The notes under the pieces are model-generated. The model was not told the DNA's origin. It ran no database searches and saw only the letters and a program-made list of their open reading frames with translations. A stretch of DNA of 64,000 bases from Microbacterium luticocti DSM 19459 (GTDB lineage Bacteria > Actinomycetota > Actinomycetes > Actinomycetales > Microbacteriaceae), in NCBI RefSeq assembly GCF_000422405.1, contig NZ_KE383825.1, positions 23,927 through 87,926 on the forward strand. The letters are read 5' to 3'. Of the stretch, positions 9,091-16,318 are shown one piece after another. Positions within the stretch are counted from its first letter, which is position 1; each line of letters begins with the position of its first letter. Made by a program: the position numbers and the translations under genes.

Positions 9091-10532
9091 CGCCGACCCT
9101 CCGCAGGGAACCGGTTGCTCGTGGTCGCAGCGTAGCGGCCTGCCAGCCCGCCCGTGTCGGCCGGTGCACCGGCCAGGTTCCGCGCGCCGGCCACGCCCCG
9201 CGTCGACGGGCCGGCCGCGGTTTCGGTCGGCCTGTCGGCCTGAGCCTCAGCCCGCGCACCGACCACGCCTCGCACCTGCGCGCCGGCCGCAGCTCCGGCC
9301 GGCCCGTTGGCGCGAGCCCCGGCCCGCGCACCGGCCACGGTCGGTCGCATCGCGGCGAGGGCGAACTCCCCCACCCCCTCGGAAAAGCCCACGCGGGCGC
9401 GCCAGCCCAGCTCGGCGTGGATCCGATCGGCCGAGGCGGTGATGTGCCGCACGTCTCCGGCCCGGAATCGGCCGGTCACGACCGGTGGCGGACCGCCGCG
9501 GGCCGCGGCGATCGCGGCGGCCAACTCACCCACGGTGTGCACCTCGCCGGTGGCCACGTTGAACGCGCGCACGGCACCGGCATCCTGCCCCGCCGTCGTG
9601 CCCGGCGCAGTCCCGCCCGGCACCGTCCCCTCCGGCACCGTCCCATCCCGCGCGGTCCCGTCCGGCATCGCCCCGGCCCGCCCCGCCCCCTCCGGCACCG
9701 CCGTGTCCGGCACGGTCCCGTCCCGCGCGGTCCAGTCCAGCGCGGCGAGGTTCGCCGCGGCGACGTCGTCGACGTGAACGAAGTCGCGCCGCTGTCCGCC
9801 ATCCTCGAACACGAGCGGCGGCCTGCCGGCCTCGGCCTCGGTGCGGAACAGTGCCGCCACCCCGGCATACGGCGTACCCTGCGGCATGCCCGGCCCGTAC
9901 ACGTTGTGATAGCGCAGCAGCGCGGCGCGGCCGCCGGTCTCGCGCGCCCACGACGCGGCCAGCTGTTCCTGCGCGAGCTTGGTCGCCGCGTACACGTTGC
10001 GCGGGTCGGTCGGCGCGGATTCGTCGATACGCTCCGGCTGCAGCGGCTCGCCGGTGCGCGGCGAGCGCGGCTCGAACATCCCCGCCTCAAGGTCGGCGAT
10101 CGTGCGCGGCGCCGCGGCCACCGGCCCGAGCGCATCGCGGTAGCGGCCCTCGCCGTACACGACCATCGACGACGCCAACACCAACCGCTCGACGCCGGCG
10201 TCAGCCATCGCGGCCAGCAGCACGGCGGTGCCGAGCACGTTGCTCGCCGTGTAGTCGGGGGCGTCGGCGAAGTCGACGCCCAGTCCCACCTTCGCGGCCT
10301 GATGGCACACCGCCCGCACGCCGCGCAGCGCCCGCGCGCACATCTCGGCGTCGCGCACGTCGCCGCGGATGAACTCGACGTCGTCGGGCAGCGGGGGCGG
10401 GGTGGATGCCGGGTGCACATCGTCGCGCAGCGAGTCGAGCACCCGCACCCGCAGTCCGCGCTCGCGCGCTGCCGCGACGATGCGCGAACCGATGAACCCC
10501 GCCCCGCCGGTGACCAGCAGCACGTCGCTCAC
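9087..10532 (-). CDS. NAD-dependent sugar epimerase/dehydratase (extended SDR)
   Basis: 481 residues. The NAD motif GGAGFIG (9-15), Ser121/122 and YAATK (Tyr181, Lys185) define an extended short-chain dehydrogenase of the GalE/dTDP-sugar type, acting in the cytosol on an activated or phosphorylated sugar. Compared with the usual 310-340 residues it has an insertion of about 50 residues of degenerate G-T-V-P-D/E repeats near 268-318 and a roughly 80-residue Ala/Gly/Arg-rich tail. GTG 10532 overlaps the MTA phosphorylase stop (GTGA) and its own stop overlaps the GT-C gene. In the proposed pathway it would epimerise the pentose carbon of methylthioribose to the xylo form. Confidence 0.85.
   Translation of the reverse strand: MSDVLLVTGGAGFIGSRIVAAARERGLRVRVLDSLRDDVHPASTPPPLPDDVEFIRGDVRDAEMCARALRGVRAVCHQAAKVGLGVDFADAPDYTASNVLGTAVLLAAMADAGVERLVLASSMVVYGEGRYRDALGPVAAAPRTIADLEAGMFEPRSPRTGEPLQPERIDESAPTDPRNVYAATKLAQEQLAASWARETGGRAALLRYHNVYGPGMPQGTPYAGVAALFRTEAEAGRPPLVFEDGGQRRDFVHVDDVAAANLAALDWTARDGTVPDTAVPEGAGRAGAMPDGTARDGTVPEGTVPGGTAPGTTAGQDAGAVRAFNVATGEVHTVGELAAAIAAARGGPPPVVTGRFRAGDVRHITASADRIHAELGWRARVGFSEGVGEFALAAMRPTVAGARAGARANGPAGAAAGAQVRGVVGARAEAQADRPTETAAGPSTRGVAGARNLAGAPADTGGLAGRYAATTSNRFPAEGRR
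9590..9735. repeat. Degenerate 15-nt in-frame repeats in the epimerase gene
   Basis: Variants of TCCGGCACCGTCCC recur about every 15 nt, encoding G-T-V-P-(D/E/G) units on the minus strand. They form a flexible insertion between the NAD domain and the C-terminal substrate domain. The unit copies differ, so expansion is not recent. Confidence 0.7.
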
Positions 10533-11500
10533 CGGGTCGCCACCGCGTCGGAGACGTCCGACGGCGAGCCCGCACCGGTGTCGATCGGCGTCGGGGGCGT
10601 GGCATCCCGCGCCGGACGTGACGCCTCGCGACGGGGATGTGCGCCCACCACCCCGCGGTCGGGGTCCGAGCCCGCTCCGGCCGCGACCGGCGTCGGGCAC
10701 GCGGCATCCCGCGCCAGCACGCGTCGCACGGCATCGGAATCGACCAGGCCGCGCGGTGCGGGCTCGGCGGGCAGGGCACGCACCGCGTGCTCGAGCACCG
10801 CGACCAGCCGCGGCCGGGCGTCGGCCAGGCGCCCCAGCACGACCTCAGCGGTGACCGGCTCGGCGCCGTCGGTGTCGCGGTCGGTGACGATGCACAGGCT
10901 CGCGTAGCCGAGATCGAGCTCGGCGGCCAGCGCCGCCTCGGGATACTGCGTCATGTTCACGAGGTCCGCGCCCGCGGCCCGCAGCGCCCGCGACTCGGCG
11001 CGCGTCGAGAACCGCGGCCCGGGGATCACCGCCGTGGTCGCCCGGTCGACGACCGGCTCGCCACAGGCGCGCAGTCCCGCGATCAACGCCTGCCTCGTCT
11101 GCGGGCAGAACGGGTCGGCGAACGCCAGATGGCACACGTCCGGTCCGTCGAAGAACGTGTCGTCGCGCCGGCCCGACCGGTCGAGCAGCTGGTCGGGAAC
11201 CACGAGCGCCCCCGGCTCCAGCGACGGTTGCAGCGACCCGACCGCGGCGGTGGCCAGCACCGCGCGCACGCCGAGGCGGGCCAGCGCCCACAGGTTCGCG
11301 CGGTGGTTCACGCGGTGCGGCGGCAGCGTGTGTCCGGCACCGTGCCGTGCCAGGAACGCCACTTCGCGCCCGGCGAACCGGCCGATCGCGATCTCGTCCG
11401 ACGGCGCACCGTACGGGGTCGACACCGACACCCGGCGGGCCGCGTCGAGCAGCGTGTACAGTCCGGAGCCGCCGATGACGGCGATATCGGGGGAGGCCAT
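10529..11500 (-). CDS. mtnP: S-methyl-5'-thioadenosine phosphorylase family protein
   Basis: 323 residues. The first 255 form a trimeric purine-nucleoside-phosphorylase fold: phosphate loop IGGSGLY (8-14), RHGAGHTLPPHRVNHRANLW, substrate loop VNMTQYPEAALAAELDLGYA. The pattern is that of MTA phosphorylase, which splits MTA into adenine and 5-methylthioribose-1-phosphate. A roughly 70-residue Ala/Pro/Arg-rich C-terminal extension is not part of the family. ATG 11500 heads a three-gene minus-strand run. A standard PNP gene elsewhere in the window (51707-52537) shows this is not the housekeeping purine enzyme. Methylthioinosine phosphorylase is an alternative. Confidence 0.85.
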   Translation of the reverse strand: MASPDIAVIGGSGLYTLLDAARRVSVSTPYGAPSDEIAIGRFAGREVAFLARHGAGHTLPPHRVNHRANLWALARLGVRAVLATAAVGSLQPSLEPGALVVPDQLLDRSGRRDDTFFDGPDVCHLAFADPFCPQTRQALIAGLRACGEPVVDRATTAVIPGPRFSTRAESRALRAAGADLVNMTQYPEAALAAELDLGYASLCIVTDRDTDGAEPVTAEVVLGRLADARPRLVAVLEHAVRALPAEPAPRGLVDSDAVRRVLARDAACPTPVAAGAGSDPDRGVVGAHPRREASRPARDATPPTPIDTGAGSPSDVSDAVATR

Positions 11501-11502
11501 GC

Positions 11503-11557
11503 CCCTTACGGTGGCATCCCGCCCCCGCGTGCGGCACCGCCGAACCCTTACGGTTCG
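11503..11557. promoter_or_regulatory. Divergent control region: CCCTTACGGT repeats and a palindrome
   Basis: CCCTTACGGT occurs at 11503-11512 and again at 11545-11554, exactly 42 nt apart; the second lies inside the palindrome CGAACC-CTTAC-GGTTCG (11541-11557). The region separates two divergent operons of the same locus, so one factor could control both, for example the OmpR-type regulator at 15584. The distance equals four helical turns. Confidence 0.45.
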
Positions 11558-11633
11558 ATGACGCTGCAGGTCGCGGTCGGTCTTGTTCTCGGTTCGTCAC
11601 CGGATGCCACGGTGCCGGGGTGCGGGCGACGGG

Positions 11634-11639
11634 CACACT
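11634..11639 (+). promoter_or_regulatory. -10-like hexamer before the cytochrome gene
   Basis: CACACT ends 6 nt before the ATG at 11646, where no Shine-Dalgarno is present. This fits a leaderless start, though the hexamer is weaker than TAnnnT. Confidence 0.3.
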
Positions 11640-11645
11640 GGCGGA

Positions 11646-12389
11646 ATGAGTGTGGTCGATCGGCTCGGCGCGGTGGTGCAACCGCGGTTCGCCGCCGTGC
11701 AGCGGGCACTCGGCGCACCCGAGCGCACCACCGGCACCGCGGTCGCGATCGGCCGTGTGCTCGGCGCGGCGGTGGGGGTGTGCTTTCTCACCGGCGTGTA
11801 CAGTCACCTGCTGCAGCATCCGATCCCCGGCCTTGCGCTGCCGGTGCGCCCGGTCGGCCTGTACGCCTGGACGCAGGGGGTGCACGTCGCCGTCGGCACC
11901 GCGCTCATCCCGCTGCTGCTGGCAAAGCTCTGGGTGGTGTATCCGCGGCTGTTCGACTGGCCGCCGGTGCGGTCGGTCACCCATCTGCTCGAACGGGTGT
12001 CGGTCGCGGTGCTCGTGGCGACCGCGCTGCTGCAGGTGTTCATGGGCACGCTGAACACGTTCCAGTGGTACCCGTGGCCGTTCTCGTTCACGAAGACGCA
12101 CTGGGCTCTCGCCTGGGTGCTGGCCGGCGCGATGCTGCTGCATGTGGGGGTCAAGCTGCCGCTGATCCTGCGGCGGCCCGGCGCCACCGGCTCGGCCGAG
12201 GATGCCGCAGGCGCCGGGCGGGACGGCACCGCCGATCGTACGGATGCCTCGGCCACGGGTGCGCCGGACGACACCATCGGTCGTACGGATGCCTCGGGCA
12301 CAGGTGCGCCCGACGGCACCGCCGGTCGTACGGATGCCTCGGGCACGGGTGCGCCGGACGGCACGGGCGGCCGAGGGGATCCGACATGA
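11646..12389 (+). CDS. Four-helix b-type cytochrome (cytochrome b561-like)
   Basis: 247 residues with four predicted membrane helices (about 33-53, 75-98, 114-136, 153-173). Histidines at or near helix ends (54, 58, 80, 113, 152, 166) can supply two haem ligations, as in the membrane anchors of periplasmic molybdoenzymes (MsrQ, FdnI). Residues 198-242 are three 15-residue repeats of RTDASGTGAPDGTAG type on the cytoplasmic or periplasmic tail. The stop overlaps the next start (ATGA) and that next gene is a Tat-exported molybdoenzyme, so this is its likely electron carrier from the quinone pool. Which haem ligands are used is not certain. Confidence 0.7.
   Translation: MSVVDRLGAVVQPRFAAVQRALGAPERTTGTAVAIGRVLGAAVGVCFLTGVYSHLLQHPIPGLALPVRPVGLYAWTQGVHVAVGTALIPLLLAKLWVVYPRLFDWPPVRSVTHLLERVSVAVLVATALLQVFMGTLNTFQWYPWPFSFTKTHWALAWVLAGAMLLHVGVKLPLILRRPGATGSAEDAAGAGRDGTADRTDASATGAPDDTIGRTDASGTGAPDGTAGRTDASGTGAPDGTGGRGDPT
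12237..12371 (+). repeat. Three 45-nt in-frame tandem repeats
   Basis: Three near-identical 45-nt units (starts 12237, 12282, 12327) encode the C-terminal 15-residue repeats of the cytochrome. Each unit carries ACGGATGCCTCGG. High identity suggests recent duplication by slippage or recombination. Confidence 0.85.
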
Positions 12390-13024
12390 CCGAGACACCG
12401 CCGGGTACCGGCTGGCCGGGCACCGGTGGCCTGGGCAGGCGTGGGTTCCTCATCGGCACGGGGGTGGCCGCCGTAGGGCTCGTCGCGCTCACCGCGGGTC
12501 AGTCGTTCGACGCACTCGCGCCGGTCAACGCGTTCGCGCCGCGGACGATCGGTGCCGGTCCGCTGCACGTTCCGGTCAATCGCACGGCGCGTCAGGCGGA
12601 GGTCGAGTCCGCCGCATCCGCCCCCGACTGGACCCTCGAGGTGGCCGGTCCGAACGGCACGCTCGCCTTCTCACGCGACCGACTGCTGGCGATGCCGCAG
12701 GCGCAGGCACGGCTGCCGATCGCGTGCGTGGAAGGGTGGAGCACCGTGGCCGACTGGACCGGCGTGCGGTTGTGCGATCTGCTGGATGCCGCCGGCATCC
12801 CCGCCGATCGCACGGTCGAGTTGGCGAGTCTGCAGCGGCGGGGACCGTACCGCACCACGACCATGCCACCCGCGTACGCGCGCGATCCGCTGACCCTGGT
12901 CGCACTCGCGCTGAACGGACAGCCGCTCGACCTCGACCACGGATACCCCGCGCGCGTCATCGCGCCAGGGCGGCCCGGCGTGCTGCAGACGAAGTGGCTG
13001 CGTTCGATCCGGGAGGCGCCGTGA
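12386..13024 (+). CDS. Tat-exported molybdopterin oxidoreductase (sulfite oxidase/MsrP fold)
   Basis: 212 residues. The twin-arginine signal GRRGFLIGTGVAAVGLVAL (17-35) directs folded export. The mature part is a single Mo-molybdopterin domain of the sulfite oxidase family, with the Mo-ligating cysteine at 114 in LPIACVEGWS and the W-x-G-V-R/L-L-D-L segment after it. It has no haem domain and no C-terminal dimerisation domain, so it is a compact version like MsrP/YedY, which reduces methionine sulfoxide. It is translationally coupled to the b-type cytochrome before it and the membrane protein after it. A role in redox of a methylthio or methylsulfinyl sugar is an attractive but unproven idea given the locus. 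Confidence 0.85.
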   Translation: MTETPPGTGWPGTGGLGRRGFLIGTGVAAVGLVALTAGQSFDALAPVNAFAPRTIGAGPLHVPVNRTARQAEVESAASAPDWTLEVAGPNGTLAFSRDRLLAMPQAQARLPIACVEGWSTVADWTGVRLCDLLDAAGIPADRTVELASLQRRGPYRTTTMPPAYARDPLTLVALALNGQPLDLDHGYPARVIAPGRPGVLQTKWLRSIREAP

Positions 13025-13467
13025 TCGCGGCGCGGATCGCCCTCGGTGTCGCGGGGCTGGGTCTGGCGGGATTCGGCGTGGTCACCCTCGCCCAGACGCT
13101 GGCGCTTGCGTCACTGATCTGGGTGGGCGTGTGGCTGGCAGGGGCGGTGGTCGTGCACGACGGCGTGCTGGTGCCCGCGGTCTCCCTGCTGCGCGCCCGG
13201 CTGCGCCGGCGCGGGCGCCGCTGGCCGCGGGCGGCGACGGCGGTGATCGAGCTGGGCGCGATGGTCACCGGCGTGCTCGTGCTGTTCGTGGTGCCCGAGC
13301 TGATCGCCCAGGCCCGCGGCAACCCGAATCCGACCATCCTGCAGGGCGACTACGCACTGCGGCTGCTGGTCGCGGTGCTCCTGATCGCGGCTGCCGCCCT
13401 CGTCGTGGTGCGCGTGCTCGTGCGCCGTGCCCGCCGCCGCGACGCGGATCAGGACGCCGGACGGTAG
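13021..13467 (+). CDS. Small membrane protein of the molybdoenzyme operon
   Basis: 148 residues with about three hydrophobic helices (roughly 5-45, 75-97, 112-135) and Arg-rich loops and tail. No family is recognised. GTG 13021 overlaps the molybdoenzyme stop (GTGA), placing it as third gene of the operon, probably as an assembly or anchoring partner. Its last 19 nt overlap the convergent methyltransferase gene. Confidence 0.7.
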   Translation: MIAARIALGVAGLGLAGFGVVTLAQTLALASLIWVGVWLAGAVVVHDGVLVPAVSLLRARLRRRGRRWPRAATAVIELGAMVTGVLVLFVVPELIAQARGNPNPTILQGDYALRLLVAVLLIAAAALVVVRVLVRRARRRDADQDAGR

Positions 13468-14132
13468 CGGGCGAACCAGCGCCCGCCGACGCACCACTCG
13501 TGCTGCAGGGCCAGACCGGCCTCGGCCGCGCATCCGCGTAACGCGCCGGTGCCGACCTCGGCCCACGGGAACGGCAGGCTCGCCGCACCGGTCTCGTCCA
13601 CGAGCATCCCTTCGAACCGGCGGTCCCGGTCCGGATGCGCGTGCGCCTCGACGAGCACGGCCCCGCCGGGCGTGACCAGCTCGCGGCACCGGGCGAGCAG
13701 ACGCACCGGGTCGCCGCCGATCCCGATGTTGCCGTCCATCAGCAGCACGGTGCCCCACCCGGCCTCGTTCGGCAGCGGATCGAACACCGACCGGCGCAGC
13801 GCCGGCAGCCCGCGTTCGCGGGCGAGGGCGACGGATGCCTCAGACACATCGACCCCGAGGCTCACCCGTCCCGCCAGCAGCGCGGCCCGCAGCATCCGCC
13901 CCGGCCCGCACCCCACGTCGAGCACCGGGCCGGCGCAGCCGCGCAGCATCCTGCGTTCGGCCGCGTTCGGGCCGGTGAGAAACCGCACCACATCCAGTGG
14001 AGCACGGCGTTCGGGTGCCCCCGCCTCGCACAGCGTCAGCCGCGGCGTCGGGTGCCTGCCCGCGCGCAGCGCGCGTTCGTACGGCTCGTCGGGCCCGGCG
14101 CCGAACACCCGCTCCAGCGCCAGGTCGGTCAC
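13449..14132 (-). CDS. Class I SAM-dependent methyltransferase
   Basis: 227 residues. SAM motif I is VLDVGCGPGRML (70-81), followed by the acidic strand end in LGVDVSEASV and motif post-I. The region after motif IV (LMDGNIGIGGDP) is typical of small-molecule methyltransferases; no RNA- or protein-specific domain is present. GTG 14132 overlaps the DUF2064 gene stop. In the locus it could methylate a sugar or the product of the glycosyltransferases; no substrate can be assigned. Confidence 0.8.
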   Translation of the reverse strand: MTDLALERVFGAGPDEPYERALRAGRHPTPRLTLCEAGAPERRAPLDVVRFLTGPNAAERRMLRGCAGPVLDVGCGPGRMLRAALLAGRVSLGVDVSEASVALARERGLPALRRSVFDPLPNEAGWGTVLLMDGNIGIGGDPVRLLARCRELVTPGGAVLVEAHAHPDRDRRFEGMLVDETGAASLPFPWAEVGTGALRGCAAEAGLALQHEWCVGGRWFARYRPAS

Positions 14133-14818
14133 GATGCCACCCTATCGGTGCCCGCACCCGCCGCGTCGAGTTCGGCGAGTGTCGCCTGCAGGCGGCCGTC
14201 GACGGATGCCGCGGCCCGCACGACGCGCAGACTCGCGGCGTCGTCCAGATCGGTGTGCAGCGGCAGCGTCTGCACGCGCAGGCCGGCGGCCCACAGCCGC
14301 CCGAGCTGGTGCGCACCGGTGTCGGCGCGCGACATCCGCACCCCGCGCACCAGGGCGCCGTCGGGCCGGGTCAGCCCCAGCGCCCAGAAGCCGCCGTCCG
14401 CGGCGGGACCGAGCCAGGCGTCCGCCTCGGCCGCGCCCGTCGCCCACGCCCGCAGCGGGGCGTCGACGTCGGCCGCCTGCAGCTGCGGCGTGTCCATGCC
14501 GAGCACGAGCGCCGGGCCGCGGCATCCGTCCAGCGCTGCGGCGATCCGCTCGTCCAGTCCGCCGTCCGCCTGCGGCTGCACCTCGAATCCCGGGGCGGCC
14601 GGTGCCGGGCCGTCGATGCACAGCACCCGCCGTGTGACCGGCAGCGCCTGCACGAACGCGAGCGTGTCGGCCAGGCTCGCGGCAGCGATCCGCGCCGCCT
14701 CGGCGGGCGTGTAGGGCGGGGTCAGCCGGGTTTTCACACGGCCCGGCTCGCACGCCTTGGCCATCACGATCACCGTCGTCATGCCGCCGCGTTCGGTGAC
14801 ATCCGCCCCCGTCGTCAT
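14129..14818 (-). CDS. DUF2064/TIGR04282 GT-A-fold protein
   Basis: 229 residues. The N-terminal AKACEPGRVKTRL (20-32) and GMDTPQL (107-113) are the signatures of the DUF2064 family, a nucleotidyltransferase/glycosyltransferase-A fold related to MobA and CofC; TIGR04282 members are annotated as arsenosugar-biosynthesis glycosyltransferases. The mycobacterial homologue (Rv0540, from memory) sits in the MTX locus. ATG 14818 overlaps the GT2 stop (ATGA) and is preferred over the internal ATG at 14782 for this coupling. A reasonable guess is activation or transfer of the methylthiopentose; biochemistry is unknown. No ars genes lie nearby. Confidence 0.8.
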   Translation of the reverse strand: MTTGADVTERGGMTTVIVMAKACEPGRVKTRLTPPYTPAEAARIAAASLADTLAFVQALPVTRRVLCIDGPAPAAPGFEVQPQADGGLDERIAAALDGCRGPALVLGMDTPQLQAADVDAPLRAWATGAAEADAWLGPAADGGFWALGLTRPDGALVRGVRMSRADTGAHQLGRLWAAGLRVQTLPLHTDLDDAASLRVVRAAASVDGRLQATLAELDAAGAGTDRVAS

Positions 14819-15471
14819 GCCGCCGCCTCCCGCAGCAGACGGCTCATGTCGGCCACCGCGGTCGCGGTGCCGCGCACCGTGCCGGTCACCTTCGACCGGC
14901 CGATGCGGGGTCGGTACGTGACATCGGTCTCGACGATGCGCCACCGGTCGGCCGCCGCGCGCAGCACCATCTCGAGCGGATACCCGCTGCGCCGATCGCG
15001 CAGCCCCAGCCCGAGCAGCGCCTCACGCCGCGCCGCCCGCAACGGGCCGAGATCGTGCAGCGGCAGCCCCGTCATCCGCCGCAGCCGGCGCGCCAGCAGC
15101 AGGTTGGCCAGGCGGGCGTGCACCGGCCACGCCCCGCGCACCGGTCGCCGCCGGCCGAGCACCAGATCGGCCGAGCCGCATTGCACCGGCGCACACACCC
15201 GCACCAGGTCGGCGCCGTCGAACGACCCGTCCGCGTCGCAGAACGCCACCACCTCGGCGGTCGCCGCCTGCAGCCCACGGTGCGCGGCCGCGCCGAACCC
15301 GCGCCGCGGCTCGTGCACCACCCGTGCGCCGCACGCCCGCGCCACCTCGGCCGAGCCGTCGCTCGAGCCGTTGTCGACGACGATCGCGCGAAAGCCGGGC
15401 GGCAGTGCGGCCAGCACGCCCGGCAGCGCGGCCGCCTCATCCAGGCAGGGGAGCACCACGTCCACGGTCAT
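14815..15471 (-). CDS. Family 2 glycosyltransferase, polyprenol-phosphate-sugar synthase type
   Basis: 218 residues, a compact soluble GT-A enzyme like dolichol-phosphate mannose synthase. PCLDEAAALPGVL (8-20) starts the nucleotide-sugar fold, the DAD metal motif is at 79-81 (FCDADGSFDG), and the acceptor-side helix HDLGPLRAARREALL follows. It would load a sugar from an activated donor onto polyprenyl phosphate for the membrane GT-C enzyme at 7528. The counterpart in M. tuberculosis is Rv0539/MtxS (recalled). Its ATG at 15471 is 6 nt after a TAGCGT hexamer, so this is the first gene of the run. Confidence 0.82.
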   Translation of the reverse strand: MTVDVVLPCLDEAAALPGVLAALPPGFRAIVVDNGSSDGSAEVARACGARVVHEPRRGFGAAAHRGLQAATAEVVAFCDADGSFDGADLVRVCAPVQCGSADLVLGRRRPVRGAWPVHARLANLLLARRLRRMTGLPLHDLGPLRAARREALLGLGLRDRRSGYPLEMVLRAAADRWRIVETDVTYRPRIGRSKVTGTVRGTATAVADMSRLLREAAA

Positions 15472-15477
15472 GGCTCG

Positions 15478-15483
15478 ACGCTA
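15478..15483 (-). promoter_or_regulatory. -10 hexamer for the GT2-DUF2064-methyltransferase run
   Basis: TAGCGT on the minus strand, 6 nt upstream of ATG 15471, with no Shine-Dalgarno. Divergent from the response regulator promoter at 15572. Confidence 0.5.
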
Positions 15484-15571
15484 CGGGCGCACCCGGCCTC
15501 GACACCGCCCGCAGGGATTACGAACCGGGGACACCGCGCGGTACGGCCGGGTCGCGGCATCCCGCCACGCC

Positions 15572-15577
15572 TAGCAT
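15572..15577 (+). promoter_or_regulatory. -10 hexamer for the response regulator
   Basis: TAGCAT ends 6 nt before ATG 15584; no Shine-Dalgarno is present, so the mRNA is probably leaderless. Confidence 0.5.
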
Positions 15578-15583
15578 GGGCTC

Positions 15584-16318
15584 ATGGCATCCGTCACCTC
15601 CGACGCCGCTGGACGCGACGCGGCGCTGACCGACCGGCGCGTGCTCGTCGTCGAGGACGACGAGACCGTCCGCGAAGTGGTGCGCACCTACCTGGATGCC
15701 GCCGGCTTCGTCGTCGATGAGGCGGCCGACGGGTTCGCCGCACTCGACGCGATCGCCGCGTGCACGCCCGACCTGGTCGTCATGGACCGCATGCTGCCGG
15801 GCATCGACGGCGCCGAGGTGTGCCGCCGCATCCGTGCCGACGATGACGTGCCGGTCATCCTGCTGACCGCGCTCGGCGGCACCGACGACCGCATCGGCGG
15901 GCTCGAGGCGGGCGCCGACGACTACATCACCAAGCCGTTCTCGCCGCGCGAGCTCGTGCTGCGCGTGCAGTCGGTGCTGCGCCGCAGCCTCGCCGACTAC
16001 GCCCCCGAGGCGCCGTTCACGCTCGGGCCGTTCCACCTGCATCCGTCCGCCCGCATCGTCGAGAAGCACGGGATGCCGCTACCGCTGTCGGCGCGCGAGT
16101 TCGACCTGTTCGCGTTCCTGCTGAAACACCCGCAGCGTGCGTTCACCCGCGACGAGCTGCTGGCCGCGGTGTGGGGGTGGGAGTTCGGTGACCTGTCCAC
16201 GGTGACGGTCACCATGCGGCGGCTGCGCGAGAAGGTCGAAGACGACCCCACCGACCCGCAGGTGCTGCGCACGGTGTGGGGCGTCGGCTACCGGCTCGAT
16301 GCGGACCCGGACGCATGA
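15584..16318 (+). CDS. OmpR-family response regulator
   Basis: 244 residues. The receiver domain has acidic pair VVEDDE (22-27), phospho-acceptor Asp68 in LVVMDRML and the switch lysine Lys117 in YITKPF. The winged-helix effector (about 145-240) contains LSAREFDLFAFLLKHPQRAFTRDELL and VTVTMRRLREKVE. It partners the kinase that follows with an ATGA overlap. The pair sits at the end of the sugar/molybdoenzyme locus and is divergent from its GT2 operon, so it is the likely local regulator; the direct repeats at 11503-11557 are candidate sites. Confidence 0.95.
   Translation: MASVTSDAAGRDAALTDRRVLVVEDDETVREVVRTYLDAAGFVVDEAADGFAALDAIAACTPDLVVMDRMLPGIDGAEVCRRIRADDDVPVILLTALGGTDDRIGGLEAGADDYITKPFSPRELVLRVQSVLRRSLADYAPEAPFTLGPFHLHPSARIVEKHGMPLPLSAREFDLFAFLLKHPQRAFTRDELLAAVWGWEFGDLSTVTVTMRRLREKVEDDPTDPQVLRTVWGVGYRLDADPDA

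Noticed and set aside
14129..14818. Arsenosugar biosynthesis role for the DUF2064 protein
   Set aside because: The family label comes from TIGR04282, but no arsM, arsS or arsenic resistance gene lies nearby; the MTX-like context fits better.
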